64,000 nt of DNA from assembly GCF_002101775.1 (NCBI RefSeq), contig NZ_LQPI01000048.1, positions 124,001-188,000 of the forward strand. Direction: 5' to 3'. The notes beneath the pieces are model-generated. The model worked only from the letters and a program-made list of their open reading frames with translations. It was not told where the DNA came from and did not search any database. This stretch comes from Mycolicibacter nonchromogenicus. GTDB taxonomy: Bacteria; Actinomycetota; Actinomycetes; Mycobacteriales; Mycobacteriaceae. The position numbers and the translations under genes were made by a program. Below, in pieces: positions 36,945-45,252 of this stretch. Every line of letters begins with the position of its first letter. Positions within the stretch are counted from its first letter, which is position 1.

Positions 36945-38161
36945 GGGTTGATCGTGTTATCCCCGACTTGGCGACCCCAGATGTAATCAACAGCCAGGGG
37001 CGATCCGGTATCAAAGTGGTTGTACGGCGCTTGGCTGACTCCTGTGTCGGCCACCAGGTACGGCGCCGGCCAGAAGTCGTGGGTGATTTTCTGCCAGCAG
37101 CCCGGCGCACCGCCGGGGCCACCGCGAGCGTTGATGCGGGGCAGGTTCTCCGGGTAGATGTACGGGTTGGCCGGGCCCACCAGCTCACTGACGGTGTCGA
37201 GGGCGTAGCCGTCGCCACCGAGGAATTCGTAGACCTTGGGCGCCCCCTCGGCGAGGTTGCGGATGGCGCAGAACAATTCCGGGCTGTACTCGTCCAGCAG
37301 CGCCGACACCGGGACCAGGTCGGAGAACTGGCGGCGGAAGTACGGTCCGAACCGCTCGGTGACATCTGCCCCGAGGTTGCCCACCCCGGCGGCCCCCAGC
37401 AGGGCCGCGTCCAGTTCCTTCTGCTGGTTGGTGATCGTCCGGACGGTGACGACCGAGGTGTCTAAGAAGTTGATCAGGTCCGGTGCTCCATCGGCGTAGA
37501 CCTCGGCCAGGTTCGCGAACCCCTTGAGGTCACGACGGAAGGACGGCATCCGCTCGTTGGCGTCGTCGAGGATCTTGTTGCCGTTGACCAGCGATTCGCC
37601 GAGCTTGTCGCCCAAGCCGGTCAACGCCTCGGCCGCGGCGTGCAGCGTCAGGTTCAGCTTGATCGGGTCGACGTGCTCCGAGAGGTTGTTGATGGTCTCG
37701 AACAGCGTGTTGAGCTCCGTCGTCACCGAGGTCGCGATGATGTTCTTGCTGGTGATGCGTTCCCGCGCCGGGTGTTCCGGCGCGGTGAGCGACACGTACT
37801 TGTTGCCGAACAGCGTGGTGGCCAAGATGTCGGCCTTGACGTTGGACGGAATCAGCTTGAGGTACTTGGGGTTCACGTCGAGGGTGAACTGGGCGGCCGG
37901 CTTGTTCTCGTATTCGGTGGGCTCAATGGCGGCCACCCGCCCGATCTGCACGCCGTTGTAGGTCACCGGGCCGCCGGGGTCCATCACCAGACCGGCCCGC
38001 GGCGCGACCATGGTCAGCGACGTCGTCTTGGTGAAGGCGCCACGGAACTGGCCGTAGACCAGGCCACCGATCAATGCCAGGACCGCGAAGGTCACCACGC
38101 CCGCGAGCCGGTACGGCGGGTTGTGCACTCTGTTCTGCTTCCCGGTTGCCATGCGCGTCAC
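36941..38161 (-). CDS. mce1A: Mce1A, MCE-domain protein
   Basis: A 406-residue MCE protein. The anchor is at about 18-40, the MCE domain at about 45-130 (RAGLVMDPGGPVTYNGVQIGRV) and tunnel helices to about 310. In M. tuberculosis this subunit is linked to uptake of fatty acids and was first described as a mammalian cell entry factor. The GTG at 38161 overlaps the yrbE1B stop (GTGA); an ATG nine bases on is an alternative. It lacks the Pro-rich tail seen on MceA of the other operon. Confidence 0.94.
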   Translation of the reverse strand: MTRMATGKQNRVHNPPYRLAGVVTFAVLALIGGLVYGQFRGAFTKTTSLTMVAPRAGLVMDPGGPVTYNGVQIGRVAAIEPTEYENKPAAQFTLDVNPKYLKLIPSNVKADILATTLFGNKYVSLTAPEHPARERITSKNIIATSVTTELNTLFETINNLSEHVDPIKLNLTLHAAAEALTGLGDKLGESLVNGNKILDDANERMPSFRRDLKGFANLAEVYADGAPDLINFLDTSVVTVRTITNQQKELDAALLGAAGVGNLGADVTERFGPYFRRQFSDLVPVSALLDEYSPELFCAIRNLAEGAPKVYEFLGGDGYALDTVSELVGPANPYIYPENLPRINARGGPGGAPGCWQKITHDFWPAPYLVADTGVSQAPYNHFDTGSPLAVDYIWGRQVGDNTINP

Positions 38162-39027
38162 ATCGTTAGGTTGAAGTTGGGGTCGACGCCGTAGAGCGCC
38201 AACGCTGCGAGCAACACGACGGTGGGCACCGTGATCAGGGACAGGCGCATCGACTGGCCCACGGCGGCGCCGACGCCGACCGGACCGCCACTGGCGTTGA
38301 AGCCGTAGTAGCAGTGCGTGACCATGACCACCACCGCGATCAGGATGGTCTCGATGAACGACCAGAACACATCGTCTGGTCGTAGGAATGTTCGGAAGTA
38401 GTGCTCGTAAGTACCCGACGACTGCCCGAAGAACAACGTGGTGACGATCTGCGGTGCGGCGAACGCCATGATCAGCGCCAGGGCGTACAGCGGGATGATC
38501 ACGGTGAATCCGGCCACCACCCGGGTCGACACCAGGTAGGCAATCGAGTTGATGCCCATCACCTCGAGGGCGTCGATCTCCTCGCTGATGCGCATCGCGC
38601 CCAGTTCGGCGGTCGCGCCGGCGCCGACCGTCGCAGCCAGGGCGATACCGGCGTTGACCGGGCCGACCACGCGGACGTTGACCAGGGCCGCGGCGAAACC
38701 GGTGTAGGTCTCCACGCCGATGTTGCCCAGCGACGTGAAGCCCTGGATGGCGATAAGCGAGCCGCCGGCCAGCATCACGAAGCCCATGATGGCGACGGTG
38801 CCGCCGATCACGGCCATGGCGCCGGTGCCCATGCCCAGTTCGGCGACCAGGCGCAGCGTCTCGGTGCGATACCGGCGCAGCGCCCAGGGAATCTGCCGGA
38901 GGGCCGTTACCGAAAACCAGCCGAGCGCACCGCTGCGTTCGAGCCCGCGGCCGGCCATCCCGACGTAGCGCTGGTAGTTCGCAACCAGCCCGGGAAAGCG
39001 GCCCCGAACAACTGTCGATGTCGACAT
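38158..39027 (-). CDS. yrbE1B: YrbE1B, MlaE-type permease
   Basis: A 289-residue inner-membrane permease that pairs with YrbE1A. The MlaE signature EEIDALEVMGI is near residue 147, and hydrophobic segments span about 70-110, 165-215 and 245-285. The ATG at 39027 lies one base after the yrbE1A stop, and its stop overlaps mce1A. In M. tuberculosis the pair forms the channel of the Mce1 fatty-acid importer, powered by MceG. Confidence 0.94.
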   Translation of the reverse strand: MSTSTVVRGRFPGLVANYQRYVGMAGRGLERSGALGWFSVTALRQIPWALRRYRTETLRLVAELGMGTGAMAVIGGTVAIMGFVMLAGGSLIAIQGFTSLGNIGVETYTGFAAALVNVRVVGPVNAGIALAATVGAGATAELGAMRISEEIDALEVMGINSIAYLVSTRVVAGFTVIIPLYALALIMAFAAPQIVTTLFFGQSSGTYEHYFRTFLRPDDVFWSFIETILIAVVVMVTHCYYGFNASGGPVGVGAAVGQSMRLSLITVPTVVLLAALALYGVDPNFNLTM

Positions 39028-39028
39028 G

Positions 39029-39832
39029 TCAGGTCCCCGTTCCGAACTTCACGCCGATGGTGGTCAGCACCACGTTCACGGCGAACAACGCGAGCACGCA
39101 CAGCACGACTGTTTCGTTCACCGCCGTGCCCAGGCCCTTGGAGCCGCCGCGGACGGTGAGCCCCCGGTAGCAACCGACTAAGCCTGCGATAAGTCCGAAC
39201 ACGCTGGCTTTCACCGTCGAGATGATGACCTCGGGCAGCCCCGTGAGCAGAGTCAAGGTGGACAGGTAGGCCCCGCCCGACACGTTCTGCAGGTAAACGC
39301 CGAACAGGAAGCCTCCGGTCAGGCCGATCACGATCACCAAGGCGTTGAGCAGCAGGGCCACCACGGTCGCGGCGATCACCCGGGGCACCACCAGCCGATG
39401 GATCGGATCGATGCCGAGCACTTCCATCGCGTCGATCTCTTCGCGGATGGTGCGGGCGCCCAAGTCGGCGCAGATCGCGGTGGACCCGGCGCCGGCGACC
39501 ACCAGCACGGTCACCAGTGGGCCCAGCTGGGTGACGGCGGCGATGCCCGCGCCGGCACCCGACACGTCGGCAGCACCGAACTGCGCCAACAGAATATTGA
39601 GTGTGAAGACCAGCAGCACGGTCAGCGGAATGGCGACCGCGATGGTCGGAATGATGGCGACGCTGGTGATGAACCAGCCCTGCTGCACCGTCTCACGCCA
39701 TTGGAACGGCCGTACGAAAAGCGCGCGTGCCGTCAGCGCACACATGCGGAAGAATCCGCCGACCATGACCAGCGGCGGCAGGACCCGATCCCGGAGGAAG
39801 TCGGTGACGCGGGGACGTGCTGGAGCCGTCAC
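39029..39832 (-). CDS. yrbE1A: YrbE1A, MlaE-type permease
   Basis: A 267-residue permease of the MlaE family with the signature EEIDAMEVLGIDPIHRLVVPR split between residues about 135 and 155. Its GTG at 39832 follows a short GGAG. It is the first gene after a 267-bp gap downstream of fadD5; in M. tuberculosis the equivalent gap holds an internal promoter of the mce1 operon. It opens the yrbE1A-to-mas run of twelve tightly packed genes. Confidence 0.94.
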   Translation of the reverse strand: MTAPARPRVTDFLRDRVLPPLVMVGGFFRMCALTARALFVRPFQWRETVQQGWFITSVAIIPTIAVAIPLTVLLVFTLNILLAQFGAADVSGAGAGIAAVTQLGPLVTVLVVAGAGSTAICADLGARTIREEIDAMEVLGIDPIHRLVVPRVIAATVVALLLNALVIVIGLTGGFLFGVYLQNVSGGAYLSTLTLLTGLPEVIISTVKASVFGLIAGLVGCYRGLTVRGGSKGLGTAVNETVVLCVLALFAVNVVLTTIGVKFGTGT

Positions 39833-40099
39833 TCCACCCCCCTCACCAGAAATCCCGCCGCACGACTCAGCAAGGAACCGCGTCGCACAGTGTCTTCTCC
39901 CGTCCGTCGATCAGCGAGACCCGCGTCACCTTAGCGACCCGAAGTGCCCTTGGCGACCCTCGGACCATACCTGATGACTCCGTGAGAAGGGCGTCGAACG
40001 GATCGAACCCACAGGGGGTTCCTACCGGAGAGTAACGTGCCGCCACCTCACCCCTCGGCCTTTCCGGCGGCATGGCTTGCGACTCTTGTCGATCGAGGC
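39833..40099 (-). promoter_or_regulatory. fadD5-yrbE1A intergenic region, likely internal mce1 promoter
   Basis: This gap has no plausible gene. It contains two near-identical 12-mers, CCTTAGCGACCC (39929-39940) and CCTTGGCGACCC (39948-39959), in direct orientation with a 19-bp period, about 100-130 bp before the yrbE1A start. A TAAGGT hexamer overlaps the first copy on the minus strand. A promoter between fadD5 and yrbE1A has been described in M. tuberculosis; that the repeat controls it is my inference. Confidence 0.5.
39929..39959. repeat. 19-bp-period direct repeat before yrbE1A
   Basis: Two copies of CCTTRGCGACCC separated by seven bases. The copies differ at one of 12 positions. Spacing near two helical turns would place two bound proteins on one face of the DNA, so an activator or repressor site is plausible. 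Confidence 0.55.
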
Positions 40100-41689
40100 C
40101 TACGCGGATCCCGGAGCCGCCCCGTAAGTGGCCCGCAGTTCGGTCTTGAGCACCTTTCCGGCCGGGTTGCGCGGCAGGGCCTCGACGACCTCGAGGGCCT
40201 TGGGGTGCTTGTAGCGCGCCAGCCGCTGAGTCAAGAAGTCGTCGAGGTCGGCCAGCGTCAAGCCGTCGCGGGACAGCGCGGCGACCGCGATCGGCACCTC
40301 GCCCCAGCGCTCGTCCGGGCGACCGATGACGGCCACCTCGGCGATGTCGGGGTGGTCGGCCAGTGCGTTCTCCACTTCGGCGCAGTACACGTTCTCGCCG
40401 CCGGAGATGATCATGTCCTTCTTGCGGTCGACCACCCACACGTAGCCCTCTTCGTCCATCCGCACCAGGTCACCGGAGTGGAACCAGCCCCCGGCGAAGG
40501 CCTCGGCGGTGGCCTCGGGTTTGTTCCAGTAGCCGCTCATCAGGGTGGGCGCCCGGTAGACGATCTCGCCCACCTCGCCGACGGGGACGTCGTTCATCTC
40601 CTCGTCGACGACTCGGGCCGAGACCGTCGGGATGACGGTTCCGACCGAACCGCGCTTTCTGGTGGCGTCCTCACCGAGCAGGATGCAGGTCACCGGGGAC
40701 ATCTCCGTCTGCCCGAACGCGGCCAGGATCTTGGTGCCGGGGAAGGTCTCCGCCATCTCCCGCAGCAGGGCGTCGGAGGCCGGTGCGGCTCCCCACGACA
40801 TGGTCCGCAGACAGATGTCACGCGGGTTGGCCCGCTGCTCGGCGCAGACAGCCTGCCACTGGGCGGGGACCAGAAAGATCCCGGTGACCCGCTCGGCGGC
40901 CAGCACATCGAGCAGCTGCGCGGCATCGAAGGCGCCGAGTGGGTTGATGACGGTCGGGATGCCCAGCCACATGCCGGGCAGCAGGTTGCCCACCCCGGCG
41001 ATGTGGAAGAACGGCACCCCGATGAAGGCCACGTCGGAGGTGCCGGTCCCCGAGGTGTGCAGGGCGGTCATCGTCTGGCCGACCAGGTTGGTGTGAGTCA
41101 GCACCGCTCCCTTGGGCAGACCGGTGGTGCCCGAGGTGTACATGATCAGGGCCGGCGAGTCGTTCGGGATGTCCACCGGCTCGTGCGGCTCGCCGGTCTC
41201 GCTGATCAGTTCTTCGTAGCCGATCAGACCCGCATCGCTGTCACTGGGAGCGCCGGCGACCACCACCGTCTCCAGCAGATCGGTCAGCCCCCGCACACCG
41301 GTGGCGATCGGCACCAGCGCCGGTTCGGTGATCAGCACTCGGGCTTCGCAGTCGGTGACCAGGTAGGCGATCTCGGGCGGAGTCAGCCGGAAGTTCACCG
41401 GAACGGCGATCCCGCCCAGCATGTTCGCGGCCAGCACTGCCTCGACGAACTCGGTGCGGTTGAGCATCAGGATCATCACCCGGTCACCGGCGCGCACCCC
41501 GCGGCGGCTCAGGGCATCGGCCAGCGCGCCGACCCGCGCACGCAACTGCGACCAGGTGGTGGTCTGGCCCAGGAATCGCAGGGCCGGGGCATCCGGCTGC
41601 ATCAGCGCGTGCCGGTCCAGCTGGTTGACCCAGTTCTGTCGACGAGCCCGGTAGGGCTGCTCGGCGGGATCGACGGGTTCGTGGCTCAA
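40100..41689 (-). CDS. fadD5: FadD5, long-chain fatty acyl-CoA ligase
   Basis: A 529-residue acyl-activating enzyme. The AMP-binding motif YTSGTTGLPKG is near residue 180, GAFGQTEM-like A5 motif (AAFGQTEMSPV) near 315, and the hinge and Lys motif KHPKALEVVEALPRNPAGKVLK at the C-terminus, interrupted by conserved residues. FadD5 supplies acyl-CoA from imported lipids and is the first mce1-operon gene in M. tuberculosis. The start is a TTG at 41689 with GGGAG upstream. Only 20 bp separate it from the SRPBCC gene; the usual divergent regulator mce1R is not between them. Confidence 0.94.
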   Translation of the reverse strand: MSHEPVDPAEQPYRARRQNWVNQLDRHALMQPDAPALRFLGQTTTWSQLRARVGALADALSRRGVRAGDRVMILMLNRTEFVEAVLAANMLGGIAVPVNFRLTPPEIAYLVTDCEARVLITEPALVPIATGVRGLTDLLETVVVAGAPSDSDAGLIGYEELISETGEPHEPVDIPNDSPALIMYTSGTTGLPKGAVLTHTNLVGQTMTALHTSGTGTSDVAFIGVPFFHIAGVGNLLPGMWLGIPTVINPLGAFDAAQLLDVLAAERVTGIFLVPAQWQAVCAEQRANPRDICLRTMSWGAAPASDALLREMAETFPGTKILAAFGQTEMSPVTCILLGEDATRKRGSVGTVIPTVSARVVDEEMNDVPVGEVGEIVYRAPTLMSGYWNKPEATAEAFAGGWFHSGDLVRMDEEGYVWVVDRKKDMIISGGENVYCAEVENALADHPDIAEVAVIGRPDERWGEVPIAVAALSRDGLTLADLDDFLTQRLARYKHPKALEVVEALPRNPAGKVLKTELRATYGAAPGSA

Positions 41690-41709
41690 TTCGGTTCTCC
41701 CGCTTCGTG

Positions 41710-42150
41710 CTAGCCCGCAGCCAGTGCTTCGGCGCGGCGTTTGAGATTGTCAGCCAGATAGTCCAGGGCGTTGTTGAACGCCTTCTTGAGCATCGGTTTG
41801 GGCACCGACATCTCCGTCTCGACGTTCATGTCGACGGTGAGCAGCGTGGTCGGGCCGATCTCCACCACCGAGAACAGCTGCTCCTGCTTGCTGAACAGGT
41901 CGCCCTGCTGCAGGACGGTCTGGATCTGGGTCTCACTGGGGTAGTAGACGGCCTGGATGAAGGTGCCGTCGAACCCGGAGTAGGAGGCGTCCAGCCGCAG
42001 CTGGCTGGGCCGGCCGTCGTCGTAGCGGGCCAGCACCCAGATCCCCTTGACCTCTTCATTCCACTGCGGGTACGCCTCGAAATCGGCAACGATCCCCATG
42101 ATGGTTGCGGCGTCGGCGGCGACTTCGACGGTCTTGCTCACGAGCGGCAC
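41710..42150 (-). CDS. SRPBCC / polyketide-cyclase-like protein (Rv0164-like)
   Basis: A 146-residue START/SRPBCC-fold protein that should bind a hydrophobic ligand in its cavity. Typical features are the N-terminal strand and helix (ATIMGIVADFEAYPQWNEEV) and the long C-terminal helix (MLKKAFNNALDYLADNLKRR). The start is a GTG at 42150; a second GTG at 42141 is possible. It matches Rv0164 by position and lies between the thioesterase (36-bp gap) and fadD5 (20-bp gap), all on one strand. Function is not established. Confidence 0.86.
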   Translation of the reverse strand: MPLVSKTVEVAADAATIMGIVADFEAYPQWNEEVKGIWVLARYDDGRPSQLRLDASYSGFDGTFIQAVYYPSETQIQTVLQQGDLFSKQEQLFSVVEIGPTTLLTVDMNVETEMSVPKPMLKKAFNNALDYLADNLKRRAEALAAG

Positions 42151-42186
42151 CCGCCGAGCATAGCCACCGGCGCGCCAGCCGCCGCG

Positions 42187-42654
42187 CTAAACCTGGGCGG
42201 TGGCCAACAGCGCGCGAATACCGTCGGGGATCGGCACCGGCCGCCGGGTGGTGCGGTCGACGTAGACGTGCACCCAATGCCCGAGTGCGGCCAGGGGTAC
42301 GGCGCCGGCATCCCCCGGGGCCCGGAACAGCGCGAGCCGATAGGTGACGCTGCTGCGGCCCAACCGGGTGACGGCCAGCCCCACCGCGAGCCGCTCCGGG
42401 AAGGCGAGTTCGCCCAGGAAGCGGCACCCCGATTCGGCGACCACCCCCAGCTCCGGCGTCGCGACCGGGTCGATGTCGACATGTTCGGCGATCCAGCCGT
42501 TGATCGCGGTGTCGAACAGTTGGTAGTACACCGCGTTGTTGAGGTGGCCGAACATGTCGTTGTCGGCCCAGCGGGTCAGCACCGGCCAGTGCACCGGGAA
42601 GTCCTGGCTGGTCAACCCTTCCGGCGCGGGCGGAACCGGTGCGTGGCCACTCAT
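42187..42654 (-). CDS. Hotdog-fold thioesterase (Rv0163-like)
   Basis: A 155-residue 4-hydroxybenzoyl-CoA thioesterase-like protein. The family signature is the stretch TRWADNDMFGHLNNAVYYQLFD, with the catalytic Asp near residue 32. It should hydrolyse short or medium acyl-CoA or aromatic acyl-CoA esters. The ATG at 42654 lies only 14 bp from the divergent alcohol dehydrogenase start, so either the true start is further in or promoters overlap coding sequence. It heads the fadD5-mce1 strand. Confidence 0.86.
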   Translation of the reverse strand: MSGHAPVPPAPEGLTSQDFPVHWPVLTRWADNDMFGHLNNAVYYQLFDTAINGWIAEHVDIDPVATPELGVVAESGCRFLGELAFPERLAVGLAVTRLGRSSVTYRLALFRAPGDAGAVPLAALGHWVHVYVDRTTRRPVPIPDGIRALLATAQV

Positions 42655-42668
42655 GGTTGTATTCCAGC

Positions 42669-43784
42669 ATGACCACCATCCGCGGGGCGGTGCTGGAGCG
42701 GATCGGGGCGCCGCGCCCCTATGCCGTCTCGCGCCCGCTGACGGTGACGCAGCTGGAGCTGGCCCCGCCCGGTGAGGGCGAGCTGCTGGTGCGGGTGGAG
42801 GCCGCCGGGGTGTGTCACTCCGACCTATCGGTGGTCGACGGCAACCGGGTGCGTCCGGTGCCGATGCTGCTCGGCCACGAAGCCGCGGGCATCGTCGAAG
42901 AGGTCGGCGCCGGGGTCACCGCGGTGCGGCCGGGCCAGCGTGTGGTGCTGACCTTCCTGCCCCGCTGCGGCCACTGCGCGGCGTGCGCCACCGACGGCCT
43001 GGCGCCGTGCGAGCCCGGCAGCGCCGCCAACGGCGCGGGCACCCTGCTCGGCGGGGGGATGCGGCTACATCGCGCCGACCAGGCCGTCTACCACCACCTC
43101 GGGGTCTCCGGGTTCGCCACTCATGCGGTGGTGAGCCAGACCAGCGTGGTCCCGGTGCCTGATGACGTGCCGCCGACGGTGGCCGCCCTGCTGGGCTGTG
43201 CGGTGCTGACCGGCGGCGGCGCCGTGCTCAACGTCGGCCGTCCGGCGCCGGGCGACACCGTGGCGGTGGTGGGGCTCGGCGGAGTCGGCATGGCCGCGGT
43301 GCTCACCGCGCTGGCCCACGACGGCGTGCAGGTCATCGCGATCGACCGCCTGCCGGACAAGCTGGCCGCCGCGACCGCGCTGGGCGCTGCGCTCACCTAC
43401 ACCCCGCAGCAGGCGCTCGACGCCGGCGTGCGCGCCCCGGTGGTGATCGAGGCCGCGGGTCATCCCGCCGCGCTCGAGACGGCGATCGGGCTGACCGCGC
43501 CGGGTGGGCGCACCATCACCGTCGGCCTACCGCCGCCGGATGCCCGCATCAGCGTGTCCCCACTGGGTCTGGTTGCGCAGGGCCGCGCGCTGATCGGCAG
43601 CTATCTGGGCTCGGCGGTTCCCGCGCGCGACATTCCGCGGTTCGTCGGGCTGTGGCGAGCCGGCCGGCTTCCCGTCGAGCGGCTGGTCTCGGCGACCGTG
43701 CCCCTCGAGCAGATCAACGAGGCCATGGATCAGCTCGCCGACGGCGCCGCGGTGCGTCAGATCATCACGTTCGCTGCGCACTGA
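42669..43784 (+). CDS. Zinc alcohol dehydrogenase, AdhE1-like (Rv0162c)
   Basis: A 371-residue zinc-dependent medium-chain dehydrogenase. The catalytic zinc residues lie in GVCHSDLS and GHEAAG, structural zinc cysteines in CGHCAACATDGLAPC, and the cofactor motif is GLGGVGMAAV. It corresponds to Rv0162c (annotated adhE1). The ATG at 42669 is close to the divergent thioesterase start. Its 3' end overlaps the converging Baeyer-Villiger monooxygenase by 20 bp, which marks the left boundary of the catabolic island. Confidence 0.88.
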   Translation: MTTIRGAVLERIGAPRPYAVSRPLTVTQLELAPPGEGELLVRVEAAGVCHSDLSVVDGNRVRPVPMLLGHEAAGIVEEVGAGVTAVRPGQRVVLTFLPRCGHCAACATDGLAPCEPGSAANGAGTLLGGGMRLHRADQAVYHHLGVSGFATHAVVSQTSVVPVPDDVPPTVAALLGCAVLTGGGAVLNVGRPAPGDTVAVVGLGGVGMAAVLTALAHDGVQVIAIDRLPDKLAAATALGAALTYTPQQALDAGVRAPVVIEAAGHPAALETAIGLTAPGGRTITVGLPPPDARISVSPLGLVAQGRALIGSYLGSAVPARDIPRFVGLWRAGRLPVERLVSATVPLEQINEAMDQLADGAAVRQIITFAAH

Positions 43785-45252
43785 CGGGTTTATCCGGTTC
43801 GAAGGCGAAGTCGGCGGCCCGGAACCGTCGGGTCATGGCCCAGAAAGCGCCGGCGCTGCGCGGCCACTGGGTGACCACCCGGCCGTTGGCGGCGCGGAAG
43901 TAGTTGCTGCAGCGGGTGGTCCACACCGTGCCGTGCATCCACCGGTCGATCTTGGCGATGAAGTCGGCCAGGGCGGCGGGCCGCACCGCGACGTAGGACC
44001 TGCGGGTGCGCCGCAGGTGTTTGAGCACCCGAACGATGTAGCGCGCTTGGGCTTCCAGCACGAAGATGACGCTGTTGGAGCCGACGTTGGTGTTGGGCCC
44101 GTAGAGCATGAAGAAGTTGGGGAAGCCGGGCATCGCCATGCCCAGGTAGGCCCGCGGCCCGTCGCGCCAGGCCTGTTTGAGTGTGGTGCCGTCCTCGCCG
44201 GTCACCTCGATCTGACCGAGGTAGTCCGCGGCGGCATAGCCGGTGGCGCAGACCACCACGTCCACCTCGCATTCCGTGCCGTCCTCGGTGACCACCGATC
44301 GGGTCCGCAGCGCCCGGGCCGGGCTGGTCACCACTTCGACGTTGGGTCGGGCCAGTGCGGTCAGGTAGTCCGAGGAGAACACCAGTCGCTTGCAGCCCAA
44401 CGGGTGATCGGGGGTGAGCGCCGCCCTCAGCTGATCGTCGGCGATGGAGCGCTCCAGGAGTTTTCGCGCGGTGTCGGTGAACTCGCGGGTCTTGTCGCTG
44501 CCGTGCTCGATCACCGAGATGTTCGCCTCGCTGCGCAGCCACAGACGCATCCGGTAGAGGCGCTTGGCCAACGGGATGCGGGCGAAGGCCCACCGCTCCC
44601 GTGGGGTGTAGGGGCGGTCCGGTTTGGGCAGAATCCAGGTCGGCGACCGCTGCAGCGAATACACCTTCTCGGCGACCTGCGCCAACTCCGGCAGCAGTTG
44701 CGCCGCAGTCGAACCCGTCCCCAGCACGGCGACCTTCGCACCGGCGATCGGCACCGAGTGGTCCCACCGCGCCGAGTGCATCACGGTGCCGGCGAACGGC
44801 TCTTCCTCGATCAGTTCCGGCAGCACCGGCTGGGTGAACAGCCCCACGGCGGAGACCACCACGTCGAACCGGTGCTGCGCGCCGTCGCTGCTGCTCAGAC
44901 ACCACTGACGCCGGTCTGGTTCCCAGCGGGCGGCGCGGATCTCGGTGCGCAGCCGCAGATGTGCGTCCAGGCCATGCTCAGCCGCGCAGCGCTCGAAGTA
45001 GGACAAGATCTCGGGTTGCTGCGACCACTGCCGCGACCAGTGCGGGTTCAGGTCGAAGGAAAAGGAGTACAGGTGTGATTTGACGTCACACGCCAGTCCC
45101 GGATACGTGTTGATCCGCCAGGTGCCGCCGACGCCGTCCTCCCGGTCGAAGATGGTGAAGTCGGCAAATCCGGCACGCCGCAACAGGATCCCCAACGCGA
45201 GCCCGCCCGGTCCGGCGCCGATGATGCCGACCGACAGTTCGCGGGTTCTCAT
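43765..45252 (-). CDS. Type I Baeyer-Villiger monooxygenase
   Basis: A 495-residue flavoprotein inserting one oxygen atom next to a ketone to give an ester or lactone, using NADPH and FAD. The FAD Rossmann motif GAGPGG is at 12-17, the second (NADPH) motif GTGSTA at 178-183, and the Baeyer-Villiger fingerprint FxGxxxHxxxWD is met by Phe153, Gly155, His159, Trp163 and Asp164. I chose the ATG at 45252, overlapping the SDR stop by four bases. It is the last gene of a seven-gene operon with a P450 and two dehydrogenases. Confidence 0.92.
   Translation of the reverse strand: MRTRELSVGIIGAGPGGLALGILLRRAGFADFTIFDREDGVGGTWRINTYPGLACDVKSHLYSFSFDLNPHWSRQWSQQPEILSYFERCAAEHGLDAHLRLRTEIRAARWEPDRRQWCLSSSDGAQHRFDVVVSAVGLFTQPVLPELIEEEPFAGTVMHSARWDHSVPIAGAKVAVLGTGSTAAQLLPELAQVAEKVYSLQRSPTWILPKPDRPYTPRERWAFARIPLAKRLYRMRLWLRSEANISVIEHGSDKTREFTDTARKLLERSIADDQLRAALTPDHPLGCKRLVFSSDYLTALARPNVEVVTSPARALRTRSVVTEDGTECEVDVVVCATGYAAADYLGQIEVTGEDGTTLKQAWRDGPRAYLGMAMPGFPNFFMLYGPNTNVGSNSVIFVLEAQARYIVRVLKHLRRTRRSYVAVRPAALADFIAKIDRWMHGTVWTTRCSNYFRAANGRVVTQWPRSAGAFWAMTRRFRAADFAFEPDKPVSAQRT

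Noticed and set aside
40037..41713. 558-codon plus-strand frame opposite fadD5
   Set aside because: Shadow of fadD5, which has complete adenylate-forming motifs on the other strand.
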